The notes beneath the pieces were generated by a model. The model did not search any database. It saw only the letters and a list, made by a program, of their open reading frames with translations, and was not told the DNA's origin. A stretch of 51,308 nucleotides of DNA from Microcoleus sp. CSU_2_2 (GTDB lineage Bacteria; Cyanobacteriota; Cyanobacteriia; Cyanobacteriales; Microcoleaceae). Where the stretch lies: contig JAAUPI010000005.1 of assembly GCA_012035135.1 (NCBI GenBank), positions 1 to 51,308 of the forward strand. The letters run 5' to 3'. Below are positions 26,732 through 35,830 of the stretch, piece after piece. The translations under genes were made by a program, and so were the position numbers. Numbering within the stretch: position 1 is the stretch's first letter; each line of letters starts with the position of its first letter.

Positions 26732-27175
26732 ATGAATCTACCTTCTTTCTTATGGTTGTGGAAAATAGCAGCTTGGTCAATGGGTTTTTCCCTGTTTGCT
26801 TACCTGTTGTTGGTTGTGACTGGTTCGTGGATGTTTGCGGCCCGCAGCGCCAAACAGCCTCGCCCGCAATGGCTGCGTCCCGTTCATTTGATCCTGGGTA
26901 CGGGGATGGCAACTCTCGTAATTTTACTGATGGGAATTGGCATAGTTGGTACGCTGGGATACTACGGAAATTTGGGTCACTCAGCTCATTTACCTGCGGG
27001 GTTAGCGGTGGTGGCGCTAGTGCTAATTTCTGTTGGTAGTGGGCTGCAAATTAGCCCTAAACGCCCTTGGGCGCGTCCCCTCCACATCAGCACTAATTTA
27101 GTTTTATTTGCGGGATTTGCCACTGTTCTGCTGACAGGATGGAGTATCGTACAAAAGTATTTACCCAAAGTTTGA
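26732..27175 (+). CDS. DUF4079-family four-helix membrane protein
   Basis: 147 residues with four hydrophobic spans: about 10-33 (IAAWSMGFSLFAYLLLVVTG), 49-73, 81-104 (LPAGLAVVALVLISVGSG) and 117-137. Conserved-looking HLILG, GHSAHLPAG and RPLHIS place histidines at helix ends, reminiscent of heme- or quinone-binding membrane proteins, but that is inference. DUF4079 is found in cyanobacteria and plastid lineages and has no firm function that I know of. The start ATG lacks a ribosome-binding site. Confidence 0.8.
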   Translation: MNLPSFLWLWKIAAWSMGFSLFAYLLLVVTGSWMFAARSAKQPRPQWLRPVHLILGTGMATLVILLMGIGIVGTLGYYGNLGHSAHLPAGLAVVALVLISVGSGLQISPKRPWARPLHISTNLVLFAGFATVLLTGWSIVQKYLPKV

Positions 27176-27303
27176 AAGTTGTATTTTTTTAAACCCAAAA
27201 ATCCTAAATACCGAATTTGTAGGGGCAAGTTTACAACAATAATTGCCTCAAATTAACAATCTCCAAAACCCGCCCCCGCCCACCAAATGAGTTGTAAAAA
27301 TAT

Positions 27304-27455
27304 GTAGGTTGGGTTAAGATCGCGAAACCCAATTGTTCATTAGACATCTCCAAAAAAAATCGGAAACCCTTACCATCTCTAGACAAAAACCTAGTTTTTG
27401 AAGAGGTATATTGAAAATCAGGTGTTGGGTAACGCTGACGCTAAACCCAACCTAC
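27304..27455. repeat. GTAGGTTGGGTT inverted repeat pair
   Basis: GTAGGTTGGGTT at 27304-27315 with a local AAACCCAA partner, and TGTTGGGTAACGC...AAACCCAACCTAC at 27423-27455. The outer GTAGGTTGGGTT and AACCCAACCTAC ends are inverted copies, which gives a MITE-like 152-bp unit. This occupies most of the 27176-27481 gap; no gene seen. Confidence 0.65.
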
Positions 27456-27481
27456 TTGATAGATTTGAGAACAGCTATATA

Positions 27482-28372
27482 TTATGTATTAGCTACGAAA
27501 TCTAAAATATGTTGGGCGGTAATCTGCGGTTTTTCTAAGTGCGGAACGTGTCCGCAATCCGGTATCCAAATTAGTTGGGAATTCGCGATCGCCCTCTCAA
27601 ACTTCGCCGCATCCGCCGTCCCCAAAATTCGGTCTTGCTTCCCCCACAAAATCAGCGTTTGTTGCTGAATATGTGACAGTTTTTCCCCAAAACCTCCGTA
27701 ACCGCCACTTTTGGTAAACGCAATTAAAGCTTGATTCCAATTGGACATTTCTAGGTGTAAGGCGGCGCAAGTTTGTGCATCTACAGAAGCCAAAGTTTTA
27801 TCAAAATAAGCATTGACGCTAATTTTTTGGCGGATTTTGGGGTTGCGCAAAAATGAAGTTGCCAAATATCCTAAAGGAGGAACTAAAAATTTCCCCTTAT
27901 TAGAAGTGATCGCAAAACCAGCACTGTCAATTAATACTAATTTTTTGACAGATTCGGGATGATTGAGAGTGAAATCAATTGCTGCTGCACCTCCCATCGA
28001 TGCACCGACTAATATTACAGGCTGCGAAATTAGCGTTTTCCAAAAATACCAAAGATGAGCTGCGATCGCCCTCGCACTAAAAGGCAAACCCGCCACTCTT
28101 TCTGTAAAGCCAAAACCCAATAAATCAACCGCCCAAGTTTCATTTTTTTCGGCAAGCAGTGGCAACAGGCGGCGGAATTCAAACACGGAACTGTCGAAGC
28201 CGTGAATTAGCAAAATAGGCGTGTTTCCGCTGCCTTGACACACGTAAGTTGTGGCAATTGGCTCAGAAGTTAGGGGAGTTGTAATTGCTTCTTGTTGAAT
28301 GCTTTGGGCTAAAGCAATTGATGTGGATTCTGTAAGCTGTGCGATCGATTTTGGCAGAAAAATTGCTGGCAT
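27482..28372 (-). CDS. alpha/beta hydrolase
   Basis: 296 residues. Oxyanion-hole motif LLIHGFDSS, nucleophile elbow VGASMGGAAAID (Ser), acid in WGKQDRILG and catalytic His in CGHVPHLEKP. The C-terminus ends in the usual helix. This looks like the esterase/haloalkane-dehalogenase-like subfamily common in cyanobacteria. Substrate unknown. The first 45 residues are poorly conserved and may be partly non-native. It is separated from the next hydrolase gene (also minus) by a palindromic element. Confidence 0.88.
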   Translation of the reverse strand: MPAIFLPKSIAQLTESTSIALAQSIQQEAITTPLTSEPIATTYVCQGSGNTPILLIHGFDSSVFEFRRLLPLLAEKNETWAVDLLGFGFTERVAGLPFSARAIAAHLWYFWKTLISQPVILVGASMGGAAAIDFTLNHPESVKKLVLIDSAGFAITSNKGKFLVPPLGYLATSFLRNPKIRQKISVNAYFDKTLASVDAQTCAALHLEMSNWNQALIAFTKSGGYGGFGEKLSHIQQQTLILWGKQDRILGTADAAKFERAIANSQLIWIPDCGHVPHLEKPQITAQHILDFVANT

Positions 28373-28424
28373 ATTTTTTGATAAATTGTGAATTAGTAGC
28401 CACCCTACCCCGTGCCCGCCCCTA

Positions 28425-28571
28425 TTATACCAAATCCGGGTTTGTTACCCCCTTTATAATGAGCAGGAGCGTAGGGTGCGTCGCCACGAATAATTCTCGC
28501 GCTTAAACCGAGATTAAACGAGCGACGCACCATACAATTTATAACGGGGATGAATCAGCCGGATTTTGTAT
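28425..28571. repeat. MITE-like nested inverted repeat
   Basis: Outer imperfect arms of about 35 bases (28425-28459 against 28537-28571; both contain AATCCGG and end in TATAA) enclose an inner inverted pair GTAGGGTGCGTCGC (28471-28484) and GCGACGCACCATAC (28522-28535). It has no coding capacity and lies between two minus-strand hydrolase genes. Confidence 0.7.
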
Positions 28572-28651
28572 TAATTGGTAGTGGCGAATCGGCATTGCTT
28601 TTAGCATCCAAAAATTCTTACAATTTTTTATCAATAATCGGGATATACAAG

Positions 28652-29392
28652 CTAGAACTTCAAGTCTAAAATCGGTTGGTGGCTGTGTATAGATAGCCAA
28701 AAATTAAGTATTTCTTCCCCAACTTGTTCTGGATAGAAGTGATGGAAAAAATGCCTGCCGTCTTTACATTCCCAAAGTCGATCGCCTTTTTTCAGCAACT
28801 TCAGCCAGCGGCGCATCATAATAGGAGATACTACAAAATCTGTCTTGCTACTGCATAACAACAAAGGTACTTCGACACCTTCATCGCGGGAATCACTCAT
28901 CGTGAATAAGGAGTGAGGACAAGGAGAACAGGCTAAATCATCATCAAAATATGGTACAAATCTTAGATTGAGACTTTTATTTTGGAATCCCAGCATATCG
29001 CCAACCATTTGATTTAAAACTTGTTCGCGGCTCCAGGAAAAAGCCGAAAGATGTGTATAGTAATGAGCTTGCCAATTAATAGTAGATGGCAAGCCAACAG
29101 CTAAGAGTCCCAAAGAGCTGACTTTGTGAGGATAGCGGCGCGCATACATTAAACCAATTACTCCGCTGGTACTGTGACCGATTAGATGAATTGGGCGATC
29201 GCGAAATTTTAAATAGTGATGTAGTAGCTCAACAGCGACATCTAAAGAACAAGCTTCATCTTCAGTTTGTTCGTATTCCCATATTTGGATTGGTACTGAC
29301 TGATTTAAATAGTTAAGGAGAGAGCGATCGAATAATTTCAAACTTGGGCTGGCACTTAGCCAGAGCACATCATCTGAAGTGAATTTCATCAA
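28652..29392 (-). CDS. alpha/beta hydrolase (second)
   Basis: 246 residues. Nucleophile elbow LIGHSTSGVIGLMYARRYP, acid in CSSKTDFVVSP and His in DGRHFFHHFYPEQV complete the catalytic triad. It is only distantly similar to the neighbour at 27482-28372 by eye, so not a recent duplicate. N-terminal strands VLWLSASPSLKLFDR replace the usual HG loop. Substrate unknown. It is followed by the repeat element at 28425-28571; flavodoxin lies upstream on the same strand. Confidence 0.85.
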   Translation of the reverse strand: MMKFTSDDVLWLSASPSLKLFDRSLLNYLNQSVPIQIWEYEQTEDEACSLDVAVELLHHYLKFRDRPIHLIGHSTSGVIGLMYARRYPHKVSSLGLLAVGLPSTINWQAHYYTHLSAFSWSREQVLNQMVGDMLGFQNKSLNLRFVPYFDDDLACSPCPHSLFTMSDSRDEGVEVPLLLCSSKTDFVVSPIMMRRWLKLLKKGDRLWECKDGRHFFHHFYPEQVGEEILNFWLSIHSHQPILDLKF

Positions 29393-29463
29393 TTTTAAGT
29401 GGGAAATAAAGTTATCCAGAATTTATATTGCGGGGCAGGCTTCTAGCCCGCCCACCGTTAATC

Positions 29464-29976
29464 TTAGATTCCAAATTCTTTCTTGAGTTGAGATACCCAA
29501 GATTTGACCCGCGCTTGGGTCATGTCAGATTGGTTGTCTTCGTCAATAGCAAGACCCAAAAATTTGCCATCAACTACAGCTTTAGATTCATTGAAATCAT
29601 AGCCGTCTACTGGCCAGTAGCCCACAGTTTCACCACCCTGTTCCGAGATTTTTTCTGCTAAAATCCCCATTGCATCCATAAAATTATCCGGGTAGCCCTC
29701 TTGGTCGCCAGTTCCCAAATAAGCCACCTTTTTGCCGCTAAAATCAATATTTTCAAGTTCGGGGAAAAAACCTTCCCAGTCGCTTTGCAGTTCGCCAATA
29801 TTCCAGGTTGGACAGGCAATAATCAGACATTCATATTCAGCAAAATCATCATTTTCAATGCTGCCTATCTCGTGCAAAGTCACGATATTGCCACCAAATT
29901 CATCCCGAATCATTTCAGCTACAGACTCAGTTTTACCAGTTGTTGTTCCGTAGAATAGCCCAATTGATTTCGACAT
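29464..29976 (-). CDS. isiB: flavodoxin
   Basis: 170 residues, the length of cyanobacterial long-chain flavodoxin, which replaces ferredoxin as photosystem I electron acceptor under iron limitation. The FMN phosphate loop is GTTTGKTESVAE; the isoalloxazine stacking residues are Trp in PTWNIGELQSDW and Tyr in GTGDQEGYPDNF. The 20-residue insertion typical of long-chain flavodoxins follows. The isiB symbol reflects the usual cyanobacterial name; isiA is not adjacent here and I found no convincing Fur box in the 29977-30138 gap, so iron regulation is presumed from family knowledge only. Confidence 0.95.
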   Translation of the reverse strand: MSKSIGLFYGTTTGKTESVAEMIRDEFGGNIVTLHEIGSIENDDFAEYECLIIACPTWNIGELQSDWEGFFPELENIDFSGKKVAYLGTGDQEGYPDNFMDAMGILAEKISEQGGETVGYWPVDGYDFNESKAVVDGKFLGLAIDEDNQSDMTQARVKSWVSQLKKEFGI

Positions 29977-30138
29977 TTTTACTCCGAAGGGGAAACTTGA
30001 TAGTGCTTGAGATTTATTTTTTTTGAGTCAGGATTTGGCATTTCCTGCCTGCAATTCAGACAAAAACAGTAGACGCGATTGTGGCAAACCTGAGATATCA
30101 GGTAGTCAAGACAGCAAGGACACTGTTTTTTCATCCTT

Positions 30139-30462
30139 TTAAAGTTGAACGTTCATTAACCAAGCGGACTCGCACAGATCGGGATCTGGTTGGCAGTGAA
30201 TCAGTAACAGATTCAGCATCGTTTCTACTTTTAGGGCGCGTGAAATGCCAGCGGGTACAAACACAAATACTCCCGGTGTTAAAGTAACGGTTCTATCGCC
30301 CACAGCCAGATTTCCCAGCCCTTCTAAGACGGCGATGGTCACATCTTGAGAATTATCGAGGTCGGGTATTTCTGAATTTTTATCCAAATTCATCAGTTTT
30401 TGGCTGTACGGGGCGTCGCAGGTGCGATCGCCTGACGCTGACACCATTGCTACTGCTGTCAC
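30139..30462 (-). CDS. small cupin-domain protein
   Basis: 107 residues starting at GTG 30462, which is preceded by GGAGGT eight bases upstream. A single cupin beta-barrel spans residues about 40-92: VTIAVLEGLGNLAVGDRTVTLTPGVFVFVPAGISRAL then LNLLLIHC. The usual metal-binding H-x-H of cupin motif 1 is absent (LEGLGNLAV), so a metal is doubtful; it may bind a small ligand or be a sensor. It lies 162 bases upstream of flavodoxin on the same strand. Confidence 0.75.
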   Translation of the reverse strand: MTAVAMVSASGDRTCDAPYSQKLMNLDKNSEIPDLDNSQDVTIAVLEGLGNLAVGDRTVTLTPGVFVFVPAGISRALKVETMLNLLLIHCQPDPDLCESAWLMNVQL

Positions 30463-30734
30463 GGTGATTGACCTCCAGGTACTGTTAACTTCCGGTAGTT
30501 ATTGCGATTTATATTCAATAAGCTACCATGCAGTTCCGATAAATTGTCAAGAACTAAACATTAAGATTTGTTGCGATAGGTTGTATAACTCGGTATACAA
30601 GCAGCAGTGGCAACCCAAATTTGATAGGGCGGTAATTTGGGGCGATCGGCTCCATCCCAAAATACTTGCTAAGTATTCGCAGTTACTTCTTAAAATAGTC
30701 AACAGTCATCAGTTATCAGTCAAGAGTCAACAAA

Positions 30735-31580
30735 TTACTTCTTTTCCCCCACGCCAACATACATAATCGACGAATCCTGATTAATTTGGATTTTAAACAA
30801 ACCCGATCTTTTGTAATCAATATAGTTAGCAAAATTCGAGGTTAGAGTTTGAGACACTTGTTTAAAAACAGCCGATGAAGGAAATAACTGCTTTCCAGTC
30901 ATCAAATTTTTCCAAAAACTTTGCATCTCGGCTAAAAGAGCGCCCATTTCTCCAAACATATCAAAACCTTTAATTTCAACATTGCTAAAACCGATATCGC
31001 GCATTACCAGAGACAGCTCTTCCGGCGTAATAAACTTTTCCCAATCGTGAACGCCCCGCTTAATTTCCTGCAAGATATTTTCCATCAACCAAATCATCAC
31101 AAATTGTGACGAAAAAGTTCTGTTGATAGTATCAAAAAAGAACAATCCCCCCGGCTTGAGAATTCTGTGAACCTCAGATACCACCTTTTTATAATCGGCA
31201 ACGTGTTCTAATACATCAACGCAGATTACAGCATCAAATGTATTGTCAGCGTAGGGCATATTTTCTGCAAAACCCTGCCTGTAGTCAATCTCGAAACCGC
31301 TGGTAGCTGCATGATTTCGAGCGGCTTCAACGCACTTTTGGGATCGATCGATTCCCGAAACAACAGCGCCTCTTTCGGCCATAAACTCGCAAGAAAAGCC
31401 GCCACCACACCCGACATCTAAAGTTTTCAATCCCTGCCAATTAGTCGCGTGTCTGTCAAAAAATTCAAATCTCGGTTTGTTGAGATGATAAAGAGCGTAA
31501 ATTTTAGCATTTTCGTCCCACCAGTTATCGGCATTTTCATCGTAAAATGCTAAATCATTTTTAACTTCATTTTTTACCAT
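30735..31580 (-). CDS. UbiG-like class I SAM-dependent methyltransferase
   Basis: 281 residues. The opening FYDENADNWWDENAKIYALYHLNKPRFEF is typical of UbiG/COQ3 O-methyltransferases; SAM motif I is LDVGCGGGFSCEFMAERG, motif II-III ICVDVLEHV and the post-III ILKPGGLFFFDTINR. Cyanobacteria do not make ubiquinone, so the true substrate is probably another phenolic or catechol metabolite. The C-terminal 50 residues (about 225-281) extend past the core and are specific to this group. It is divergent from the truncated glycosyltransferase. Confidence 0.85.
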   Translation of the reverse strand: MVKNEVKNDLAFYDENADNWWDENAKIYALYHLNKPRFEFFDRHATNWQGLKTLDVGCGGGFSCEFMAERGAVVSGIDRSQKCVEAARNHAATSGFEIDYRQGFAENMPYADNTFDAVICVDVLEHVADYKKVVSEVHRILKPGGLFFFDTINRTFSSQFVMIWLMENILQEIKRGVHDWEKFITPEELSLVMRDIGFSNVEIKGFDMFGEMGALLAEMQSFWKNLMTGKQLFPSSAVFKQVSQTLTSNFANYIDYKRSGLFKIQINQDSSIMYVGVGEKK

Positions 31581-31750
31581 GCTTTTTCCGATTCTAGTTA
31601 GAATAATATAGAATTGGCGAATCCTGATTTTTTGGGAAAAGTGCGCGATTGAGAGACCTTCGATCGCGCGGGCTTTTTATTCAGTTTTTCTAAAATCGTG
31701 AATCGCCACGAGCTTTTTATTATAATACTTGTGGCATAAATTTCAACCAG

Positions 31751-32101
31751 ATGAATCGTGTTTCTATTATCATCCCCGCCCTGAACGAAGCGACTTGTCT
31801 GGAACGCACCCTCCGCCAAGTCAGCATTCTCAATCCTCCCGCTTGGGAGGTGTTGGTCGTAGACGGCGGTAGTCAAGACGAAACGGTTACGATTCCCTTT
31901 ATGGAAGAGGCTGATTTGTGTTTGAAGTTGGTGGAAATGGGGAAAATTAAGTTAGTAAATAGGGTAGTGGAAAGTAGCGATCGACGGGTTGCTGCTTGGG
32001 GCGAATTCAAGGCGATCGCTATCTATGTTACTATTGGTCTTTTGTGGGGTTTTGGGGTTTCTGCGAGGTATCTCAAGCAATTTTATGAAGACATTCGGTG
32101 A
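31751..32101 (+). pseudogene. TIGR04283-type glycosyltransferase with internal deletion
   Basis: 116 residues. The first 46 (MNRVSIIIPALNEATCLERTL...EVLVVDGGSQDET) are the N-terminus of a GT2-like TIGR04283 glycosyltransferase, including the UDP-binding DGGSQDE. The last 70 (FMEEADLCLKLVEMGKIKLVN...KQFYEDIR) are its C-terminus. About 110 middle residues with the DxD and acceptor region are missing, joined in frame near 31889. It cannot be an active transferase. No repeat is visible at the join. Confidence 0.8.
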
Positions 32102-32115
32102 AGTATAAACTCTAA

Positions 32116-33171
32116 TTAAATTCCCAGAATGTACTGGCTATAACGCTTGGGCAAAACTTTTTGCAACAGGTAAATAATCGCCGAACAAACTATGAAGTTC
32201 GTGCTTGCTAAAAATGCGAGCTTGAACAGGATATTAGCAGGATCAAAAAACTTATAGAACACTAAACTAACATACCTAATTACTGCGAAATCCAGCAGGT
32301 ATATCGGGAATGAATAAGCAGCCAATATATTGATTAATCCAGCTCCTCTACTGGGAAGTCGGATACTTTTAGAAAAGGCGACGATCGACAATACGAATAA
32401 AATTGCGTATCCTTGAGCAGATAGTTTAAAAAACGATCTCGCAAACCATCCATCAGAATCAACTATATAGAGCGCGTAATTTTCCCAAATACTAGCCAGA
32501 TAGAACAATATAGTTACTCCTAAAACTGGGATTTTTATGCGTTGCAGATATTCTTGAATTCTGTCATACGATCGACCCAAAACTAAACCTGTTGAGAATG
32601 GCAACATCCAACTAAAAATCCACCGTTCCATCAATGGTAAAGGTATGGAAATGTATTTAAAAGCTGTTAGGTAAAAGAGGATGGTATAAATTATTTGAAT
32701 TGCCAAACCCAAAGCCAAAATTTTTCGGAATTCTAAACAATTTAATTTAACCAGGAGCCACCACCAAAAATAGCATTGAATAATTACAACTATAAAGTAA
32801 TAGGGAGGCATCACGGAGCCAGTCAGTATATGTCCGATTAATGAAATTAAATCAAATTTTTTGAGATATCCTAAATTAATTAAGATGTACGCAGCGACAG
32901 ACCAAAATAGATAGGGAGGTATAATTCTCGATAGTCTTTTTTTGACAATTAGTGTGGGATTATTTTGATTTTCCAGTTTGTTTGTCAGAAAAAAACCGCT
33001 CAGCAGTAAAAATGCTGGTACGCAGAAAAGCTGGAGTGAATCGATCGAGATAAATAGAACTCTGCGATCGTCACTAAATGCAATGAACCCAGCATGAGTA
33101 ATTACAACGCCTACGATCGCCAAAGCTCGGATTAAATCAAATTCAGCGAACCTGTTAGATGCTTTTTGCAT
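32116..33171 (-). CDS. membrane acyltransferase (acyltransferase 3 family)
   Basis: 351 residues from the ATG at 33171 (MQKASNRFAEFDLIRALAIV); the frame also opens at a TTG at 33198. The family start RFAEFDLIRALAIVGVVITHAG carries the conserved Arg and His, and about ten hydrophobic spans follow. Acyltransferase-3 proteins move acyl groups onto sugars of lipopolysaccharide, exopolysaccharide or antibiotics. The adjacent glycosyltransferase remnant suggests a small surface-glycan locus, now partly lost. No ribosome-binding site visible. Confidence 0.85.
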   Translation of the reverse strand: MQKASNRFAEFDLIRALAIVGVVITHAGFIAFSDDRRVLFISIDSLQLFCVPAFLLLSGFFLTNKLENQNNPTLIVKKRLSRIIPPYLFWSVAAYILINLGYLKKFDLISLIGHILTGSVMPPYYFIVVIIQCYFWWWLLVKLNCLEFRKILALGLAIQIIYTILFYLTAFKYISIPLPLMERWIFSWMLPFSTGLVLGRSYDRIQEYLQRIKIPVLGVTILFYLASIWENYALYIVDSDGWFARSFFKLSAQGYAILFVLSIVAFSKSIRLPSRGAGLINILAAYSFPIYLLDFAVIRYVSLVFYKFFDPANILFKLAFLASTNFIVCSAIIYLLQKVLPKRYSQYILGI

Positions 33172-33298
33172 TGTTAGAATTAGAATTTGATAATTCAAAC
33201 TGCTCTGTCTGCTAATGCTGTCAGCATACCATAAAATGCAATATTCACTCCAATTTCAACAAAAAAACTTAACTCGATCGGCAGTATAAAAATTTTTT

Positions 33299-33458
33299 GT
33301 AGTAAGGACTTTAGTCCTTGTTTGCCAAAACGATGAAGACTTGAGTCCAATGGCACTGAAAAAGTCTGGGCTCGTTGGCTAAAAACAATGAGTTTCCGAA
33401 GGTTGTGGCCTCTGTGGTTTACCAAATTTCAGTGCCATTGGACTTGAGTCCTCACTAC
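33299..33458. repeat. GTAGTGAGGACT-family element with nested inverted repeats
   Basis: Ends GTAGTAAGGACTTTAGTCC (33299-33317) and GGACTTGAGTCCTCACTAC (33440-33458) are inverted copies with three mismatches. Inside, AGTCCAATGGCACTGAA (33344-33360) and TTCAGTGCCATTGGACT (33428-33444) are an inner inverted pair. Its right end overlaps the stop codon of the cdv3-like gene. A member of the same family lies at 48024-48085. Confidence 0.8.
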
Positions 33459-34120
33459 GAACCCGAAACACTATCCAACTGATCACGGCCGTTGCGAATT
33501 ACTCGCAGCATATCGCCTAGTTTATGTTCGATATTGTCTAAAACTTGGTCAGCGTAGTCGTCGGCTCCGTTTTGAATTTCTTCGCATTCAGCCAGGGCTC
33601 TGGCTCTCATCTCCTCTAATTCTGCTTGAGCTTGATAACGAATTTGTTCGACTTCCGCCAGTGTTGCTTGCTGAATTGCCTCGCAGTCGAGCAAAACTTG
33701 CTGTCGCAACTGATCTGCCTCTATCTTCGCTTGCTGGAGCAGGCCCATATCGTTTAAAAGCTCTGCCGCTCGCTGTTCTGCGACCTCTATTACTTCCTGA
33801 GCGTACAGTTCCGCCTCGTGAAGCAGTTCGTCCTTGTGCCGGATAATCGTCTCGGCTTCCCCAAAGGCGATCGGCAAATTGATCCTCACCAAGTCTAACT
33901 GGTCGAGTAATTGTTCTTCATCCACCAGAGTGCGTCTGGTCATGGGAATTCGCGGACTGTCGAGAACAATTTCCTCAAGCCGATTCAATTCCCGCTGGAT
34001 GTCTACTCCTGCGGTTCGGGTTTCGTCTCCGAAGGCGGCTGGGTTCTGAGGTAATTCATTCTCAGTGCTGCGTCCGGTGCTGTCGGGTTCGATGCGATTT
34101 GGTTCCTGCTGGCGTAACAT
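33455..34120 (-). CDS. Cdv3/DivIVA-like coiled-coil cell-division protein
   Basis: 221 residues. An acidic, polar N-terminus (1-50) is followed by [47 protein letters not shown], a pattern I associate with cyanobacterial Cdv3 (DivIVA-like), then a long Glu/Gln/Ala-rich coiled coil (about 75-215). Cyanobacterial Cdv3 acts in septum placement with Ftn2/Ftn6 and MinCDE. The assignment is from memory and moderate. It follows coaD, overlapping its frame by over 100 bp. The TAG stop comes from a dispersed repeat (33299-33458), so the original C-terminus may have been different. Confidence 0.7.
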   Translation of the reverse strand: MLRQQEPNRIEPDSTGRSTENELPQNPAAFGDETRTAGVDIQRELNRLEEIVLDSPRIPMTRRTLVDEEQLLDQLDLVRINLPIAFGEAETIIRHKDELLHEAELYAQEVIEVAEQRAAELLNDMGLLQQAKIEADQLRQQVLLDCEAIQQATLAEVEQIRYQAQAELEEMRARALAECEEIQNGADDYADQVLDNIEHKLGDMLRVIRNGRDQLDSVSGS

Positions 34121-34580
34121 TTGTAAATATCTAGAGCGACGTGTTTCGGAACAAGATGATCTACGGAGCCACCAAACTTGGCTATTTCCTTAACTACACT
34201 ACTACTTAAAAAGCTGTACTCGTTGGAAGTTGCCAAAAAACTGTTTCAATTTCACCCAAAAGGGTTTTATTGGTGTGGGCCATCTGGAGTTCCATTTCAA
34301 AATCAGTTAATACTCGCAGCCCCCGCAGTAGCACTTTAGCTTGTCGGATTTTAGCATAGTTTACTGTCAAACCCTCAAAACTGTCTACTTCTACATTTTT
34401 TAAGTGTTGGGTGGAGCGCAGGATCTGCTCGATTCGTTGTTCTACGGTGAATAGAGGGGTTTTGCTGGGATTTCGCACTACTGTGACGATTACCCGATCA
34501 AACAGTCGGCAGCCCCGCTCGATGATGTCTGCGTGACCTAAGGTAATGGGGTCAAAGCTGCCTGGATAGATTGCAATCAC
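34003..34580 (-). CDS. coaD: phosphopantetheine adenylyltransferase, frameshifted near 34235
   Basis: CoaD makes dephospho-CoA from 4'-phosphopantetheine and ATP and is essential. Start GTG 34580: [22 protein letters not shown] contains the T/HxGH nucleotide motif, RNPSKTPLF and [23 protein letters not shown] follow. After IETVF the frame is lost: the minus-strand run GTTTTTTGG has six T; a seventh restores [22 protein letters not shown] and the rest of the enzyme in the frame that ends at 34003. An essential gene broken at a homopolymer is more likely a read error than a real mutation. The rebuilt protein is about 192 residues, about 30 longer than usual, and runs into the next gene. Confidence 0.88.
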
Positions 34581-34684
34581 GAGTTTAGGCCAACGGGGAG
34601 TGGGAGAGAGTGGGAGAGTGGGAGAGTCTATTATCCTTGTATCCGTGTTAATCCGTGTAGTGCCTTCCTTCTTCCTTCTGACAA

Positions 34685-34753
34685 CTGTCAACAGTTCGGC
34701 AAGCTCACTGCAAGCTGTCAACAGTTCGGCAAGCTCACTGCAAGCTGTCAACT
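34685..34753. repeat. 30-bp tandem repeat upstream of coaD
   Basis: Two perfect copies (34685-34714 and 34715-34744) of a unit starting CTGTCAACAGTTCGGCAAG, then a partial third. It lies between the VanY-like gene and coaD together with GGGAGAGT units at 34596-34630. Confidence 0.9.
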
Positions 34754-34765
34754 ATCAACTAACTT

Positions 34766-35599
34766 CTACTTTTTGAGAGAATGAGCTTTGTAGAAAGTTT
34801 CGAGGCTGTGCTTGTCGCCCACAAACCGCCAGTGCCAAGGTTCGTAATTGACGCCTTGGCGATTGTTTTTGGGAAAAGACATCTCAAAGCTGAAGGAAGG
34901 GGCGTTAGCTTCGAGCCACTTAAATGCTTGAGTATTTTCAAAACTGGGACTGAGGTTACTATCAGCAGAAGTACCGTCACCGAGGTCGATCGCGTAACCG
35001 GTATGGTGTTCGCTGTAACCTGGAGGAGCGCTGACTTCGGCTCGCTTGCTGGCGTTTTGCCTGCGTTCGGCTTTAACGTCAAAAAATACGTGCTGTTGGT
35101 CTTGGAGCGATCGAAAGCCGGATATTGGAGCAAAATATATGCCTTCGGCGGCAGCGGCATTGACCATTTCCTGATACTTGGCTGCCGCTGCTTTGCGGAG
35201 TTTGACGCTACCGTCGGGGTTGACGGCTACTAAATCTGCGACTGGTGCTTCTTGGTATGGCAAGTGTCCCAACAGGTTGTCTGGGGTTCCTGTGGCGCCG
35301 GTCTTTGATTTGGAACCTGAACTCGCAGCCAGCGACGAAGCTGAACTACTTGGTGCTGGGTTTTGTCTAGTTTGGCCCACCGGGCCACTGACTGGGAAAA
35401 AGTTAAAGTTGAGGTGCAGCCAGATGCTGACCCCAAAGGCGAGCGTTCCCAACCCTACCAGTTTCCAAATCAACCATTTTTTCTTGGACTGACTCGGCTG
35501 GGCATCTAGGTACGGGTTGTCTCGCACTGCTTCTGGAATTTCGTCGCCACCAAGCTCGGAGGCTTGAGGGGGTTTTCTTGACAGACTAGCGTTATCCAA
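34766..35599 (-). CDS. VanY-type M15 D-alanyl-D-alanine carboxypeptidase
   Basis: 277 residues. A cytosolic tail and one membrane span (KKWLIWKLVGLGTLAFGVSI, about residues 40-60), a Ser-rich linker, then the M15B domain: SGFRSLQDQQHVFFD, zinc motif SEHHTGYAIDLGDG (H and D ligands) and EPWHWRFVG (catalytic Glu and His). It trims the terminal D-Ala from peptidoglycan stem peptides in the periplasm. I start at TTG 35599, which has GGAG upstream; the frame opens at TTG 35623. It is in the same direction as coaD and cdv3. Confidence 0.88.
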   Translation of the reverse strand: MDNASLSRKPPQASELGGDEIPEAVRDNPYLDAQPSQSKKKWLIWKLVGLGTLAFGVSIWLHLNFNFFPVSGPVGQTRQNPAPSSSASSLAASSGSKSKTGATGTPDNLLGHLPYQEAPVADLVAVNPDGSVKLRKAAAAKYQEMVNAAAAEGIYFAPISGFRSLQDQQHVFFDVKAERRQNASKRAEVSAPPGYSEHHTGYAIDLGDGTSADSNLSPSFENTQAFKWLEANAPSFSFEMSFPKNNRQGVNYEPWHWRFVGDKHSLETFYKAHSLKK

Positions 35600-35830
35600 G
35601 CCAGCTCCACTCCTGCACTTCAATAAGGCTCAACGTTACAAATTGTAGACCGATCTGAGCGATCGTACACCTACAATTGCCGCTGAGAATATATACTCTC
35701 TTCCTGACTTCGCCACGTCCTATCCGCCAACTCTCGAATCTGTTACTTTGGGCCCCGATGTCGATCGCCCGTGGCAGCTCGAACTGGTTAGCGCTTGCAC
35801 CACTGGTTAATTTTAAGTGTAATTTGTTAC

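Noticed and set aside
26605-27039. 144-codon frame overlapping the DUF4079 gene
   Set aside because: Out of frame with the clear four-helix protein, and without a coherent family.
29977-30138. Fur box upstream of flavodoxin
   Set aside because: No convincing GATAAT-type palindrome found.
34597-34751. N-terminal extension of coaD with a repeated TACSELAEL peptide
   Set aside because: It is translated tandem-repeat DNA; CoaD conservation starts at GTG 34580.
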